Position numbers and translations under genes: made by a program. Below the pieces are notes generated by a model that was not told the origin of the DNA, searched no databases, and worked only from the letters and a program-made list of their open reading frames with translations. Below, in pieces: positions 26,297 to 38,203 of a stretch of DNA of 64,000 nucleotides. Position 1 is the first letter of the stretch; every line of letters begins with the position of its first letter. The stretch is from Certhia americana (Eukaryota > Chordata > Aves > Passeriformes > Certhiidae): NCBI GenBank assembly GCA_018697195.1, contig CM031879.1, positions 48,252,509-48,316,508 on the forward strand, in the 5' to 3' direction.

Positions 26297-28472
26297 GTGC
26301 TGCCCTCCTACTTCTGCTAGGCAGAGCTCAAGGGGGATTGCCCCAGCCTTAAAATCTGGCCCCTGAGGAGGCAGGCAACAGCACTGCTGGCTTCATACAA
26401 AAAAAGACCTGATTGTAGCTGTTGCTAAAACCCCTGAATTTTCCTGATTACAGATCATCAGAGAGATTTGCAGGCAGAGGAACCAGGTAGGTTCAGGAAA
26501 ATTCTCCAATTTCACATTAACGAAAGGGGCCCATTCAAATTTGACCCTTGTCAGTAAATATGTGCAAATACAGAAGCTTTGATTAGAATTCTGATTTTTT
26601 AGTTGAAAAATAAGATGCTAGTCATTTCCACTGCAGAGAAAAACCTGATCTTGCAATACCCTCAGGGTCTCTTTCCTCTTGTCTAGTTGGTTTTAATCTT
26701 GCAGGTTTTAAACGTGTTTTATGATTTTGAGGACCTGACATATATTTGTGGAGAGATTGTAGCAGGCAACACCGCGTTTTAAAAACTGGGCCAAAGCAGC
26801 TTTGTGCTCTGGTTCCTTTCAAGGACGCGGATGAGGTTATTAACATGTCCATTAGTGTCCTTCCCAGGAAGGTTTTGGTGGTCTGCAATGAGGTTGTTAC
26901 ACACACATCTCTGTGTGCTGTGTCACCTCCTGGCTGTACAGATGATGCTGGGGACTGGGGACTGTTTCCAGTCGTGAAGCTTGAAGGCTGTTATTTGTGT
27001 GGCCCTTTGCAGACAGATAAAACTCACTCTGCTCATGCTCTGAAATGGCCAAAAGCTATATAATCTCTCACCAGGACCAATTAACTCATGCTCAGAAGCT
27101 GTCTCATTAGTAATGGCTGCTCAGTTTTCAGTTAGTTTGCAGTGTGGGCAGGGGGAGCTTAAGTCTGGAGATGCTTACTCTGAGTAACCTGGGAGTAAAT
27201 GTTTAAAATCTGTACACACATTCAGTTTTTCCATCTGCAAACTGTTAAAATATTTATGTTCCTGAGACACTGAGCCTCACTTCCTAGATATTTGCAGAAT
27301 GTATAGAGATATTAGCAAAGAATTTACACTAAGAGCATGTAGTATTACCTTATTATTATTATAATGGATTTTACTTTGGTTCTTGAGTACATGATTGCAG
27401 TCCTTGGAGAGGAGGAAACAGAACAAGAACAAGAAAGAAATATAAAAGAACAACCTGTCATTATCACCTGTTCTTCCCTCAGAGTGATATTCCCATTCAC
27501 TGGCTTCCTTTCATGAAAAATAGAGGTGTATAATACCTCTCAAATCAAAGGCATGAGGCATTTTTCAATCCCTGACATGTTCTTATTTTCTTAATAAAGG
27601 AACTGTAAATGCCCAGGTTCTAACATGGAACTGATCCTTTAGATGGAGGAGGGCACAGAAACAATTAACCCTGTGTGAAAACACAGAGCTCTAATTCACA
27701 TGTTCTTGTTAATAACTGCAGTGAAACCAAATCCCAAATAAAACCTGGGCATAATCATGCAGATGTGGAGCCAGAGCCACCACAGAGCTTCAGGGTGGTC
27801 ACCCAAGAAGATCACTTAATATTAGACAGCTTTAGTGCTCAGGCTCTGTCTCCAGGAAGGCATCCGAGGGAATTGTCTGAAAGATCAGCTTGTCTTCATG
27901 CAGTTCACCCACATGGCTTCAGTGAGGAGCCCTGGATTTAGAGAAGCTTGGCAGCCAGGCATGAAAAGACATTGGGGCTAGAAGGATGTACCTGTAAAGA
28001 CTGAGAGGTTTCACAGGTGAGTTAACCCTCTTTTCTGGAGGCATAGGCATAGATTGGATGTGTTGGTGGAGTATGAAGGAATGTGAGAAACCACATCCTT
28101 ACAGAAACAGTTTTCTGCCCTTGACAGCTCACTAGACAAGAGGAGCTTCTGACTGGGAATGTTTATATAGAACCAGCTGATACCAAATATAGTGGCCAGG
28201 TCCATATTTGCAATTGCCACTTCTTAATGGAGACCCCAACAGAATAGCTGGTCACAGGCAGCACCACATGGGATGCAGAGGGCTCTGGCTTGTCAGCCTC
28301 TCTTTCATGTATTTTCCCACTCTTCTTGTACCATTTGTTTTGTCTTTGTTTTTAGCTGCATCTAATGAAGCTTAATTGTGCTTTTGGTTAGCTATTTTTC
28401 TGTCTTACAGGGCTCTCATTCCCAGTCCTCTTCATCTTCTTCCAAGTCTTCCTTCCTCTCTGCTCTCCCTAG
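26297..28472. other. Intergenic DNA, no gene seen
   Basis: AT-leaning noncoding sequence. Frames at 26746-27063 (+) and 26622-26906 (minus) overlap each other and show no recognisable protein. Confidence 0.5.
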
Positions 28473-28560
28473 TTGTCCATATTCCCATTGCAGGTAAAAA
28501 TGTTCAAGAGATGATAATTAGCCCTGGTAGGGAGTCAGAATGCATGGTAAAAGAGGACAG
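28473..28560 (+). other. Candidate noncoding exon (strong acceptor and donor)
   Basis: A long pyrimidine tract ending CTCTCCCTAG (AG at 28471-28472) precedes 88 nt that end exactly at a perfect donor, GACAG then GTAAGT at 28561. A second AG at 28492-28493 could start a shorter version. It lies about 9.6 kb upstream of the RASD2 coding exon on the same strand, so it could be an alternative 5' UTR exon or part of a lncRNA. The frame entering from upstream stays open but shows no known protein. Support is splice-signal quality only. Confidence 0.25.
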
Positions 28561-28723
28561 GTAAGTATACATCCTGGGAGCACAGCAGTAGAAATGGCCC
28601 AAAAGGAATTGTTTTCCTCTCTGTCTTTTGGAAGGTGTCAGTCAGGGGCTTTTGGGGCCTTTTTGAATGAATTCCTTCCTAGCAGCATCATTCAACAGGA
28701 GAGATGTGTTGGCTCCCTCACAG

Positions 28724-28814
28724 GTATGCAGTTATCTGTGTGGACACAGGGCCTGGGAGCAGCTAGGGAAATGGAATGCCAAAGAGAAACTGGAAACTTT
28801 GTTGTCACTGCCAG
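28724..28814 (+). other. Second candidate noncoding exon
   Basis: 91 nt lie between a modest acceptor (CTCCCTCACAG, AG at 28722-28723) and a consensus donor, CCAG then GTGAGT at 28815. It is only 163 nt downstream of the candidate exon at 28473-28560, so the two could be spliced together or be alternatives. Joining them gives no long frame, which favours noncoding RNA or UTR. The acceptor tract is short and purine-interrupted, so this is the weaker of the two. Confidence 0.18.
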
Positions 28815-30520
28815 GTGAGTGGTTGACTTATCCTTCCACTCCAGCAGGATCATAAGCTACACAGAGGGATGTGTTGGGGATTGCTTTTGCTCCATCAGAG
28901 CCTGAGAGACCATAAACCACCCCACCTTGATAATCACCGAGGGCAAGGAAATTAATTGTACACTTTGGCGGGTTTTTTTCCCCCCATGTTCTATCTTTAA
29001 GGTTTTCCAAATAAGGGAGGGAAGTTAAGCTTTAATTTTGCTTTTGAATAATTTTGCTTTTTTCCAAGATGGGTATATTTTAAAAAGTTCAACAATGAAA
29101 CAAAAATGAAAGGATGCATGCGTGTCTGGTAAGGAAATCTAGACATGCTGTGCCAGTGGCAAATGGAAAGGAGGGGGACTAGAAATGCCATTTTTTCTCA
29201 AAAATATTTAATTAAAACGTAATAAAAAACTGATTCACAAGAAATGCAGTAAAGAAGAGGTGGCTTAAATTCATTTTCACAGCAATGTTTTTACATTTTG
29301 CAGGGATCTCAGTAAATACTATTAATACATTTTACACCCTAGTACACTGAGAAATTACAGCCATGTACAAATTCTGTGACAGGACCAAGAATATAAGTCA
29401 AAGCACCACTTTCTAAATTGTATGCTTTCTCCAGCTGCATTCTCTCAAGTATTACTGTTCTCGTTCATAACTAATGATCATTAGTTATTTTCCCAGTCAC
29501 TGTAACACCCCTGGAGACCCCTTCACTGAGTTTAAATGCTGGGGGGGGGCTACAGATAATTCAGAGTCAGTAACAGATCAGCTGTTCATCTATTTTCTGT
29601 TCAGAATATGACTAAGTACCTGCAGTTTACTGGCTCCTGAACACTAACTTTTCAGCACAGCTGGAAGGGAGGAGTGCCAAGCAGGAGGGATGAATGTGGG
29701 AGGGAGGGAAGGAAGGTGAGTGGGTGGAAAAATGAGTCTGCTTTACTGAATAATGAGGAGAGTGAAAAGGAATGGGAAAAGAGAGAGAAAAACTGGTTTA
29801 AATATTTAATCTCCATTGCATTTGCTTTTGAAGAGGAGACAAAAGGCTTGGAACATCTTTTGTCTTGAACTAATTCTGACCAGAGATGAAAGGCACATGA
29901 TTGTCACTTCTGTCATTTGCCTTAAGGTGGAGAGAAATAGATTGGTCCTGCTGCATCAGCCCAGAACATCAGTCTGTGTCTCCAATCACAGCCAGTGCCT
30001 CAAACTGGCTGAAACAGAAGGTATTAAATTACTCATGACAGTGAAACTTGGCTTTATGAGCCCACACTGCCCCGCATCCTGGTGCCACTGTGGTCAGCAC
30101 GTGTGGTGCCTGAGAGCTGCACACTTCTTTGGAGAAGAAAACTCCTTGCAGAGGTCTGAGGAGCAGTTGTGCCTGTCCATATAGTAAGTCACTTCATTCA
30201 GGTCTTCACCATATGAAACCAGGTGGTTGGTTCAACACACATCAGCTGTAATTTCCTCTTGTCTTTACCCATTCCTCTGTACATCTTTCTACCCAAACTC
30301 TTTCTGCCACATTCTTTCGCTTCCCTTGACCCACCCTCTGTAGACCTCGGACTCTGCTCACCCATGGTCTAGGCAGGGCCCAAAGCCACACAAGTGTCAT
30401 GTCCACCAGTCACAACTGCACAATTTGTAGCACTTTCCACAGCTAAGGCAGCCCCAGGGATGAGCTGGCAGGACCTGCATGCCAGCATCAGTGTGCCAAT
30501 GGCCATTGCATCAACAAACC
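28815..30520. other. Intergenic DNA with a palindromic homeodomain-type site
   Basis: No gene recognised. It contains a perfect 22-bp palindrome at 29467-29488 (listed separately), a G9 run near 29541, and GA-rich sequence near 29690-29800. Confidence 0.5.
29467..29488. promoter_or_regulatory. 22-bp perfect palindrome with inverted TAAT cores
   Basis: The half-site ATAACTAATGA is followed directly by its exact reverse complement. It presents two TAAT cores in inverted orientation separated by GATC, the arrangement a homeodomain dimer could bind. Binding is inference; the palindrome itself is seen directly. Confidence 0.35.
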
Positions 30521-31325
30521 GTAGAGTCACAGAACAATTTCTTTTGGAAGGGATCTTGAAGATCATTTAGTTCCAACCCCCCTGCCATGGGAAGGGACTC
30601 TTTCCACAAGACCACATGCTCAAAGCTCCAGACAACCTGGCCTTGAACATTTCCAGGGATAGGACATTTGCATCTTCTTTGGAAAACCTGTTCCAGAGCT
30701 TCACGACTCTCATAGTAAGTATTTTCCTTAAGTCTAATACAAATTTCTCCTTTTCCAGTTTGAAATCATTACCAATCATCCTATTCCCACTCCTTTCTTG
30801 TAGACTCTAATTAGATACTAGAAGGTGCTATAAGGAAACCCTTCTCTTCTCCAGGAAAGGAGAGACAGTCTCTCAGCTCATCTTCATAGGAGAGGTGCTC
30901 CATCCCTCTCATCTTCTTTGTGGCCATCTAGGCCCACTCCAACAGGTCCATGTCCCTAGAATGTTGGGGACTCCAGAGCTGGATGCAGCACTCTAGGTGG
31001 GGTCCCACAAGAGTGGAGTAGAGGGGTAGAATCCCCTCCCCTGGCCTGCTGGCCATGTTTCTTTTGATGCATTCCATGATACAGAGCTGTGAGTGCACAG
31101 TGCTGGGTCACGTCAAACTTCTCATCCACCAGCACCTCCAAGTCCTTCTCCCCAAGACTGCTCTCAATTGATTCCCTGCCCTGCCTGTATTTCTTCCTGG
31201 GACCACCCCAAGTGCAAGACCATGGACTTGGCCTTATTGAACTTCATGAGGTTCACATGGGCTCATCTCTCAAGTCTGTCAAGGTTCCTCTGGACAGCAT
31301 CCCTTCCCTCCAGCCTGTCACTCAG
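30521..31325 (-). mobile_element. CR1 LINE fragment, ORF2 C-terminus and 3' end
   Basis: Chicken Repeat 1 non-LTR retrotransposon, truncated at its 5' end and inserted on the minus strand. On the minus strand the 3' end reads GGTTGGAACTAAATGATCTTC..., the well-known CR1 tail, and finishes in TTCTGTGA, a degenerate copy of the terminal 8-bp repeat. Upstream, broken frames keep CR1 ORF2 C-terminal peptides such as EVLVDEKFDVTQHCAL (near 31100) and TMRVVKLWNRFSKE (near 30700). Stops and frameshifts interrupt ORF2, so it is dead. Similarity to CR1 fades near 31325, which I take as the 5' truncation point. Confidence 0.93.
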
Positions 31326-34199
31326 GCAGGTACAGCCCTCCATAGCAGTGGTGGTTCTCTGTAGTCACTGCCTGTCATCCTCCTAAACAGCCTTAACTGG
31401 ATAAAAACCTCATTGAGGCTTTCTTTATAGACTGGAGGAATGGGAGAGAGAAATACCTCTAGAGAATAATACATTGCTAGCCAGGCTTTTTAAATTTATA
31501 AATATCTGTAAGATTTAAGAAAGACTGATGGTCTCTGACAAACCAGAAGAAACTGCTGAGACTGGGAATTTCTTTTGCTTTGGCAGAGACTTTGTCTCTC
31601 TGATTCACTTATTCCCTTAATAACCCTCAAAGCAAAGAGGTGCTGCCATCTCTACTCTTCAGATGAGGGCAGATGTAATGTGACTTCCCCACCAGAGCCA
31701 CTCATGGGATGTCTTGGAAAAATTAGGGATTTTTTGACCTCTGGTCTCCTGAGCCCTGAGGGAAAGCATGAAACCCAGCTTTTTGTCAACTCCTTAACTG
31801 GTAGCACACCAGGAGAAATGAAACAAAAAAAAAACAAGCCCAAAAAGTTACAACAATGTCTTTTAAGCCTCTGAAGTCTCAGAGTTAGCAATTATCTTTC
31901 AAAAGTGAGTACTTCAAAAGTAATTTATTATTTTACTAGCTGTTCGATAAGAAATCAAACAAAGCTAAGGCGCCTAGTTAAGAATGTTCTTATTTTATTT
32001 TATTACCATTTGAGGAACTTGATTGGTTATTTGAAATGCTGGAGAGAATAACTGAGTAGGAGTTTGGGCTCGGTGAAGCCAGCTAGCCAAGAGTTTTGCA
32101 TTTGGTATACAAAAGAGCTTGAGTAGGCTGAAATTCCAGGCTGATGAGATGGTCTCCATCAAGAGTACATGTCTTTCTTGGTAGAGAACTCGGTACACTT
32201 GACATGTGAGCCATAGGGATGAAAGAGGAGTTTATTTTTTGTAGCACTACAGGATTTCATTTTGCTGGGTTTTGTGGCCATTCCTGCTCCGATGGCAATG
32301 ATGCCAGGATGCTGGTCACTCTCTTTGGATCTAAGCTACACAAGAGCTGACACAACACCAAAATGGTCCAGGTTTGACCTGAACTAATGACTTAGAAATG
32401 AGAAGCATCATATGTCAAAAATTTGTCTGAGCCATGAAAGTACTACCCCACCTCTTGCCAAAAGGCTCACGAGCTAACAAAGGAGATCTGCTACTGTGGC
32501 CCAAAAAGGGTTCAGTTCTGCTCATGATCCAATACCAGTTCAGTAGTGCTGCCATGTTTCAATGGTGCTCTGCCACGTCCTGCCATTTCCTCCCAAATCT
32601 GAAGTTGTTTGCAGGATCTGCTGCTTTCCAAATTTGATCAATGTTGTTTTGCCTTTGTGTTAGCCTGTGAGTCCCCAGATGCACATCCTGCTTAGGATGA
32701 CCCTGACCCTGACTTCAGTGGGAGCTGCTTCCTCTCACAGACAGTTCCAGCTGGACTCATCCCACAGCCTGTGTTGTATCCTTCGAGGTCTGGGAGCACA
32801 GAGACACTCACAGGCGTTTCAGGCTGTGCCTGCAACAGCCGTGGAGCCCTCCTCAGTTGTTGCTGTGGATGGCTGTGGATGGGTTCTGTGCAGCACCAGG
32901 AGGGCAGGCAAAGGAGGGAAGCTTTATTCCAAGGGTGACAACAGAAACATCCCTGTGCTCTGAGGAAAAGGAGGAGAGAAAGTGAAGCGTCTTGGAAATT
33001 CCTCAAAAGCTGCAGCAGTTGTGAGGGGGGAGGTATCAAGATGATACATACATGGTAGTTGAAAGAATCTTTGCATTCAACAAAGAGTAAATTTCTCAGG
33101 GGAAAAAAATTTTAAAAAGGAAGGAGAACTGTGGGAGTCCTGAAACTGTGCTCGCATTTGGAAGACTGTGCCTCCCTTCCATTTTCTTATTGTCAAAATA
33201 TCCTGAAAATCTCTGTGTTTTTCTTCCTTTCCTGCCCCATCCCCAATTAGGAGTTTAAAGTGGGAAATGCTAAAGTATTTAATGTTAAATCTTTCAAAAT
33301 CAAGCTTTTTAGCATATTTTAAAATAAACTCATAGATCTAACTATTATTTCAGTTCAAAAAGGAGAAAAAATTCAAATAGATCAGCAACGAAATAAATTG
33401 CAAACGCAGTGTTTCATTTGGGGTTGAACAAATGCCTTGAATTCACCCTATTTTTAGTTTGTTTCTCTCTTTTTCCTGAGCTTCAGTTCCACACACTTCC
33501 AGTTTGTTTGACCTTTTTTAACATTTCTATTACTCATCCCTAGTTTAGTTTTTCATTTATTTAAATATTAATGAAAGAACAACAGTTACGCATTATTCTT
33601 ATTTCCTAATCAAACCAACCAGCCATTCTAAGGTAAATGTCTTGAGGCTGATCAAACAGGGGAAAGCATTCCATACAGAAAAAGATTTACAGAAATTATG
33701 GACAGAAAGCCCCTACTTGGGGAATGAGTCAGCCTGCTGCTGTCTAGCAGAAAAAAATCAGCAAAGAAGTATAGTGCCTTTAGAAACAGCTTATGAATGT
33801 ACAGCTTGTAAAGTAAATGAATTCTCTGTGTCTCTCACACACATACACTAACTCATTAGCTACACATGCATACATACATGTCTCTGGTGGAAACACAGGG
33901 AATGTGCAGTCTGCAATGCACATGAACTTTCTGTTTAGAGGAGAAAAGATTTTTCCAATAGGCACAAAATCCCACCCCCTCAGCACCCCTCCTTCCCCTG
34001 TGTCTGACACTGACTTCAAGGGAGGAGTTGAGCCAATTATCTGTGAGTCCTACAGAAGGAAAATCTGCAATTTGCCAGTAGTTGTGTGAGAGAGAGGGAG
34101 AAAGGCAGGGAGGGAAGGAAAAAGGACTTAACTGGCAAATGCAAAGAAAAGCCTCTTCTATCCTAGACAGAGAATATTTTAAAGCAAATCTCAGACCAG
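31326..34199. other. Intergenic DNA upstream of RASD2
   Basis: No gene recognised. Open frames near 32667-33039 occur on both strands and match nothing known. AT-rich DNA at about 33240-33600 and a short CA-rich stretch at 33836-33850 precede the GA-rich sequence at 34085-34125 that leads into the putative RASD2 first exon. Confidence 0.5.
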
Positions 34200-34767
34200 A
34201 AGAAAAGAAGCTCGTGGGGAGGGATGAGCCAGGCAAGATCTAGGGAAGCATAGGGTCACTGCAGACAACTCCCATGCCGACCTTGATCTTTCTGCAGAGG
34301 ATCTGAGGTGGCACAGAGGCGGGGTGGGCCAGCTGGATGCACCCACTACCCTGCACGAGTAGGTGCTGCTCCTGAAATTCTTTCCCCACAGCAGAGCTTA
34401 CAAAGTACGACTTGCAAGAAAAGGCAGTGGGAGTGCGAGAGACTCTGCCTCTCCTTTTCTTGAACTGATCCTGTGAAGAAAAGAGCTCATCTGCCCAAAG
34501 GGAAAAACCGGTTCTGAGACTCTTCTTTAGCCTATGTCGGTTGCCTGATCCAGTACTTACATCCATGGGGAAACGCCCACTGGAGCCCTTCAGTCCTTCC
34601 CAATCCTGCTAAGTTCTTGGGAAATACTGGAGAAGAACTGAGCCCAGAACAAGCAACGTGGGATCCACAGAACAACAGCCTTTTACAACAGCAGCCACTT
34701 CTGATTAAAATTATCAGCTTCATCAGACTGCACCGAGACCCAGGACTGCTCCTCCTAGGAAAGAGAG
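34200..34767 (+). promoter_or_regulatory. RASD2: Putative RASD2 promoter and noncoding first exon
   Basis: About 14 CpGs fall between 34210 and 34795, clearly more than in surrounding DNA, and the stretch ends at a near-consensus donor (AAGAGAG then GTAAGA at 34768). Mammalian RASD2 also has a noncoding first exon several kilobases before the coding exons; here splicing to 38195 would remove a 3.4-kb intron. The start site cannot be fixed from sequence, since no TATA box stands out, and the left edge given is arbitrary. A short upstream ORF (ATG at 34565, 15 codons, stop at 34610-34612) would lie in this leader. An internal AG at 34296-34297 could instead make part of this an internal exon. 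Confidence 0.42.
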
Positions 34768-37700
34768 GTAAGAAATCACGGAGTTTGCGGTGAAAGTAGG
34801 AAACAAGCATCCCACAGGAGTGATTTTGGTGTGCATGAAAATTACAGGGACACCAGTAGTCATTGAGAAGTGACAGCTCTGTTATGCGTGATACAGTTTG
34901 TGTCTGCCTATGTCCTTTTTAGCTATGTGCAGTGATTAACTCTGGGGTGGCAAACAGAGACACAACCAGCAGCTGAAGCCAGAGGAGTGCAAGGGAGGTA
35001 GTTCAGAAGTCTATTCATGAATGGGGAGTGGTAGGGAGAGCATACACCCTGATGGGAGGATGGAAAATTAAGGTGCAATAGCTCTAGGCAGGTTGAATGA
35101 ATATCTTCCTTAGGTATTTCCCTACAGGTGCTCAGGCTCAAATTTGTCAGTACCTCACTGGCATGCAGACAAGCGCTCTCCAGAGCATACAAAAGCAGGT
35201 TCATTGTCATTCATTCCGATGCCTGCCTATGAAAAGAGAATTGGTGGTTAGCAGGTAGAGGATAACACAGGGAGTCAGGAGAAATGGGGTTTAATGTTGA
35301 TTTTGGACTGCAGTTTCAGCTCTTCCTGGGCAAATAAGCTTTTCCCGTTATTTAGTTTTATTTAGAAATAACCTTAATTGCCTGTATTTCTATGACACTT
35401 TGAAATCCCTGTGCTGTACCAATATAAAATACTAATATAAACTTTCTAGCATCAAGCTAGTACATAAAGGAGAAGGAACCACTGGGAATTAATCTATGCT
35501 TAAGCATTTAATAAACTGGAAGGAAAAGATGTAGATTAAAGCCAGCTGGAGGTTGTTTGTCTCCTAGTTCTTTTCTGATTGATTTTGCTTTACTTAGTAC
35601 ATGAACATGTGGTGTCTCTCTGTTTCCTTTCTTCTGTCTTTAATCTTTTTCACTGTATGAGCCCCTGTGCTCCCCCTGTCACTCCTGGGTGTCACGGTTG
35701 AAGTTTTCATACCTCTTCTGAGGAGGAAAGGAGGCAGACTGTTAACTAGAGAAAAACTGGACTGAGAGGATAAGAAGAGAAGGCTCAAAACAAAAATGTA
35801 AACTCCCAATTCATGGCACACTCTCAGGTTTGCAGCAGAGGTGATGAGTAGCAACTCCATGAATCGAAATGCTGAAAAGCATATTTTGACTTTGAGTGAA
35901 ATGAAATGCAGTCAAGAAAGCACAAGAGTCCTCTTGACTGAATACCTTGACAGGTGGAACAAGGACAGTGTAAAGTGATCAGGTCACTCAGCACGCATGT
36001 TCTGTACAGGACATACAAAGCATTCGCTCAAAATGCGTAACTGTGCTTTCTCCCAGATGCTTTTGCACCAAGTACAGAACTGCTCTCCAGCAGGTGTAAA
36101 GCACACAGTCCACTTGCCCTCATGCAGCTACACTGGTACATCATGGCCTGAAGAGCTGCCTCACCTCTAGATGCTGGTCCTGGGCAGTAAAGTAGTTTGT
36201 AGTTTTTACAACTCATCTCTTTCCCTGCTCTTCTCTGCCAAACAAATAAGCCTGAGAGGGTGAAAGGAAGCATTTTTTTGTCTGCCCATGGATGCAAAGC
36301 AGTACTGGACTGGCTATGTGGGATAGTGTACACAGCAGTGTTTCAGAGACTGAATATGGTATTTCTGCACTATTAGAGATAGGTCCCGTGGTAAACAAAA
36401 CACAGAGTCTAGCTCAAATACCAGCTGTGCTCCTTGCTGTCATTTCTGCCACAGTAATCCCAACAGTACCATAATTCTGCATGTGTGTGTCCATCCAAAG
36501 TTGTGTTCTGGCATAAATCTGGCTATAGGCTGTCCTGCCCTCTAAATATAATTCAGAGTGTAAGCTACTCTGAGGAGAGCATTGCATTTTCTTTTGTGCA
36601 TTAGGTAGGGCTGAATATGCCAATGTTGTGCTGTGAATTATAGCAATAATAATAAATAGTCATGTTTTGCTGTTTCCTTGGGTTATAGAGCTTGTAATAA
36701 TGCTGGATCAGAATTCCAGAGACTTCTTTATTTAGCAGTGACTGTATCTTCACTGCTGCTTTGGTGCTTAGCACATCTTAAACAAAGTGAAATATTTTAA
36801 GCTCTTCCCTGAGATAATTGTCAGCTACATAAAAGCTTGGGAGATAAAAGTCACTCAAGGGAAAGATAGGAATCCAGATCTGGACCCAGAAATGATCTTT
36901 CAGTGTACATAAAGTACTTGCACTGTAATATTAAATAAACAACACCTAAGTTAAATAAATGGCATAGTGGGAACTTGATTATTCTTTAATAAGAACCTAG
37001 TAACCAAAATAAACTCTCTCCAAAGTGTGCCTCCTTTCCTGTAACAATCAGCTTTCCCCACATAGGGGCTGTATTTTTCTTTCAGCATGCAGTTCATTTG
37101 AACTGGTACATGAAAAAGGTCTGAGCAGCACTTTTTCTTTCCCACCAAAGTTTTGTGCATCTGAGTGCTATGTCAAAATGCAGTCTCCAGGGTCTCTAGA
37201 CTAATTTTAGATGTGAGGGGTTGAAAATCTTATCTAATAGCTATTCAAGATGGCTGTCCTTCATCTTCTCTCCTGCTTGTACTTAGCACCTGTGCTTAGC
37301 AAAGCCAGTGGCACCCACAACATCTGATGTATAAAGACTGGAGCTCCTAAAAAACCTGTGTTTCTGCAGTTCCACCCATTGACAACCATCCTGCTGTGAC
37401 AATGATAGCTCCCACACTACCAGTCCAAACAGGAGAACAAAAATCTGGTTTCTAGAAGATCACTGGAGGCACAGATCTTTGAATTTTTCACCAGCCAGTG
37501 CTATTTTGTGGCTCACACTCCCTGTATCAGTAATGAATACTGCATGGGACCAGCTATTTAAAGTTACTGAAATGTCTAGCTTGCCCTGATGTTAAGCATG
37601 ATTTTTGTTTCTGTCTGACTTTTGGCTGATCTCAGAAAATGAGTGTTATGCACAGCTCCTATTTAGGCAACCAAACGAAGCAATCTAGGTTCTAATGGCA

Positions 37701-38194
37701 GCTGCTGTGTCTTTAATATATTGGGGAATCTGACCTCTGTGTTTATGTATCTAAATGAGAACCAAGTTCTACGGGAAAATCTGGTAATGTGTAAGTGACG
37801 CAGATGGTGGGAAAGAACCTGGTGTCTCAGTTGAAGTGCAGCTGATAAATTCAGCCCTTATGTTTAAATGTAACAGCAAATTACAATTCAAAAGCATGTT
37901 ATTTTCAGTGTAAATGCCTTCATTTTTATATTACTTTAAAAGAAAAGAAAGAACAACAAAAATAAAACCAAACCAAAACAAAACAAAAAAAAACCCCACT
38001 CCCTGAAAATGAGACTGAAAAAGTTAAAGCATTTCCAGTGAAAAAATTTCTGTATGGACCATTGATTACTCTGCTCTGCTCTGCAGGACTATGCTCCAGG
38101 GTGGTCTTCGGCAAGCTTGTGGTGAGGAGCTGCCTTACTTTAGCCTCCATTTGGTTTCTGATCTTCCCTCCAACTCTGCTATTTCCTCTTTCAG
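34768..38194 (+). other. RASD2: Putative RASD2 intron 1
   Basis: If the first exon is placed correctly, this intron starts GTAAGA and ends CTCTTTCAG just before the coding exon. An alternative acceptor, CTCTGCTCTGCAG at 38085, would lengthen the second exon by 109 nt of UTR. The interior has no recognised gene or transposon. An A-rich, AAAAC-type simple repeat lies at about 37937-37996. Confidence 0.4.
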
Positions 38195-38203
38195 GACCAA
38201 GCA
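38195..38203 (+). other. RASD2: RASD2 5' UTR end, coding-exon acceptor
   Basis: The tract TTTCCTCTTTCAG ends at 38194. The nine bases that follow (GACCAAGCA) lead straight into the double ATG, so nearly all of the 5' UTR must lie in upstream exon(s). Confidence 0.7.

Noticed and set aside
1..34000. MCM5, expected upstream of RASD2
   Set aside because: No MCM helicase peptide appears in any frame. It probably lies outside the window.
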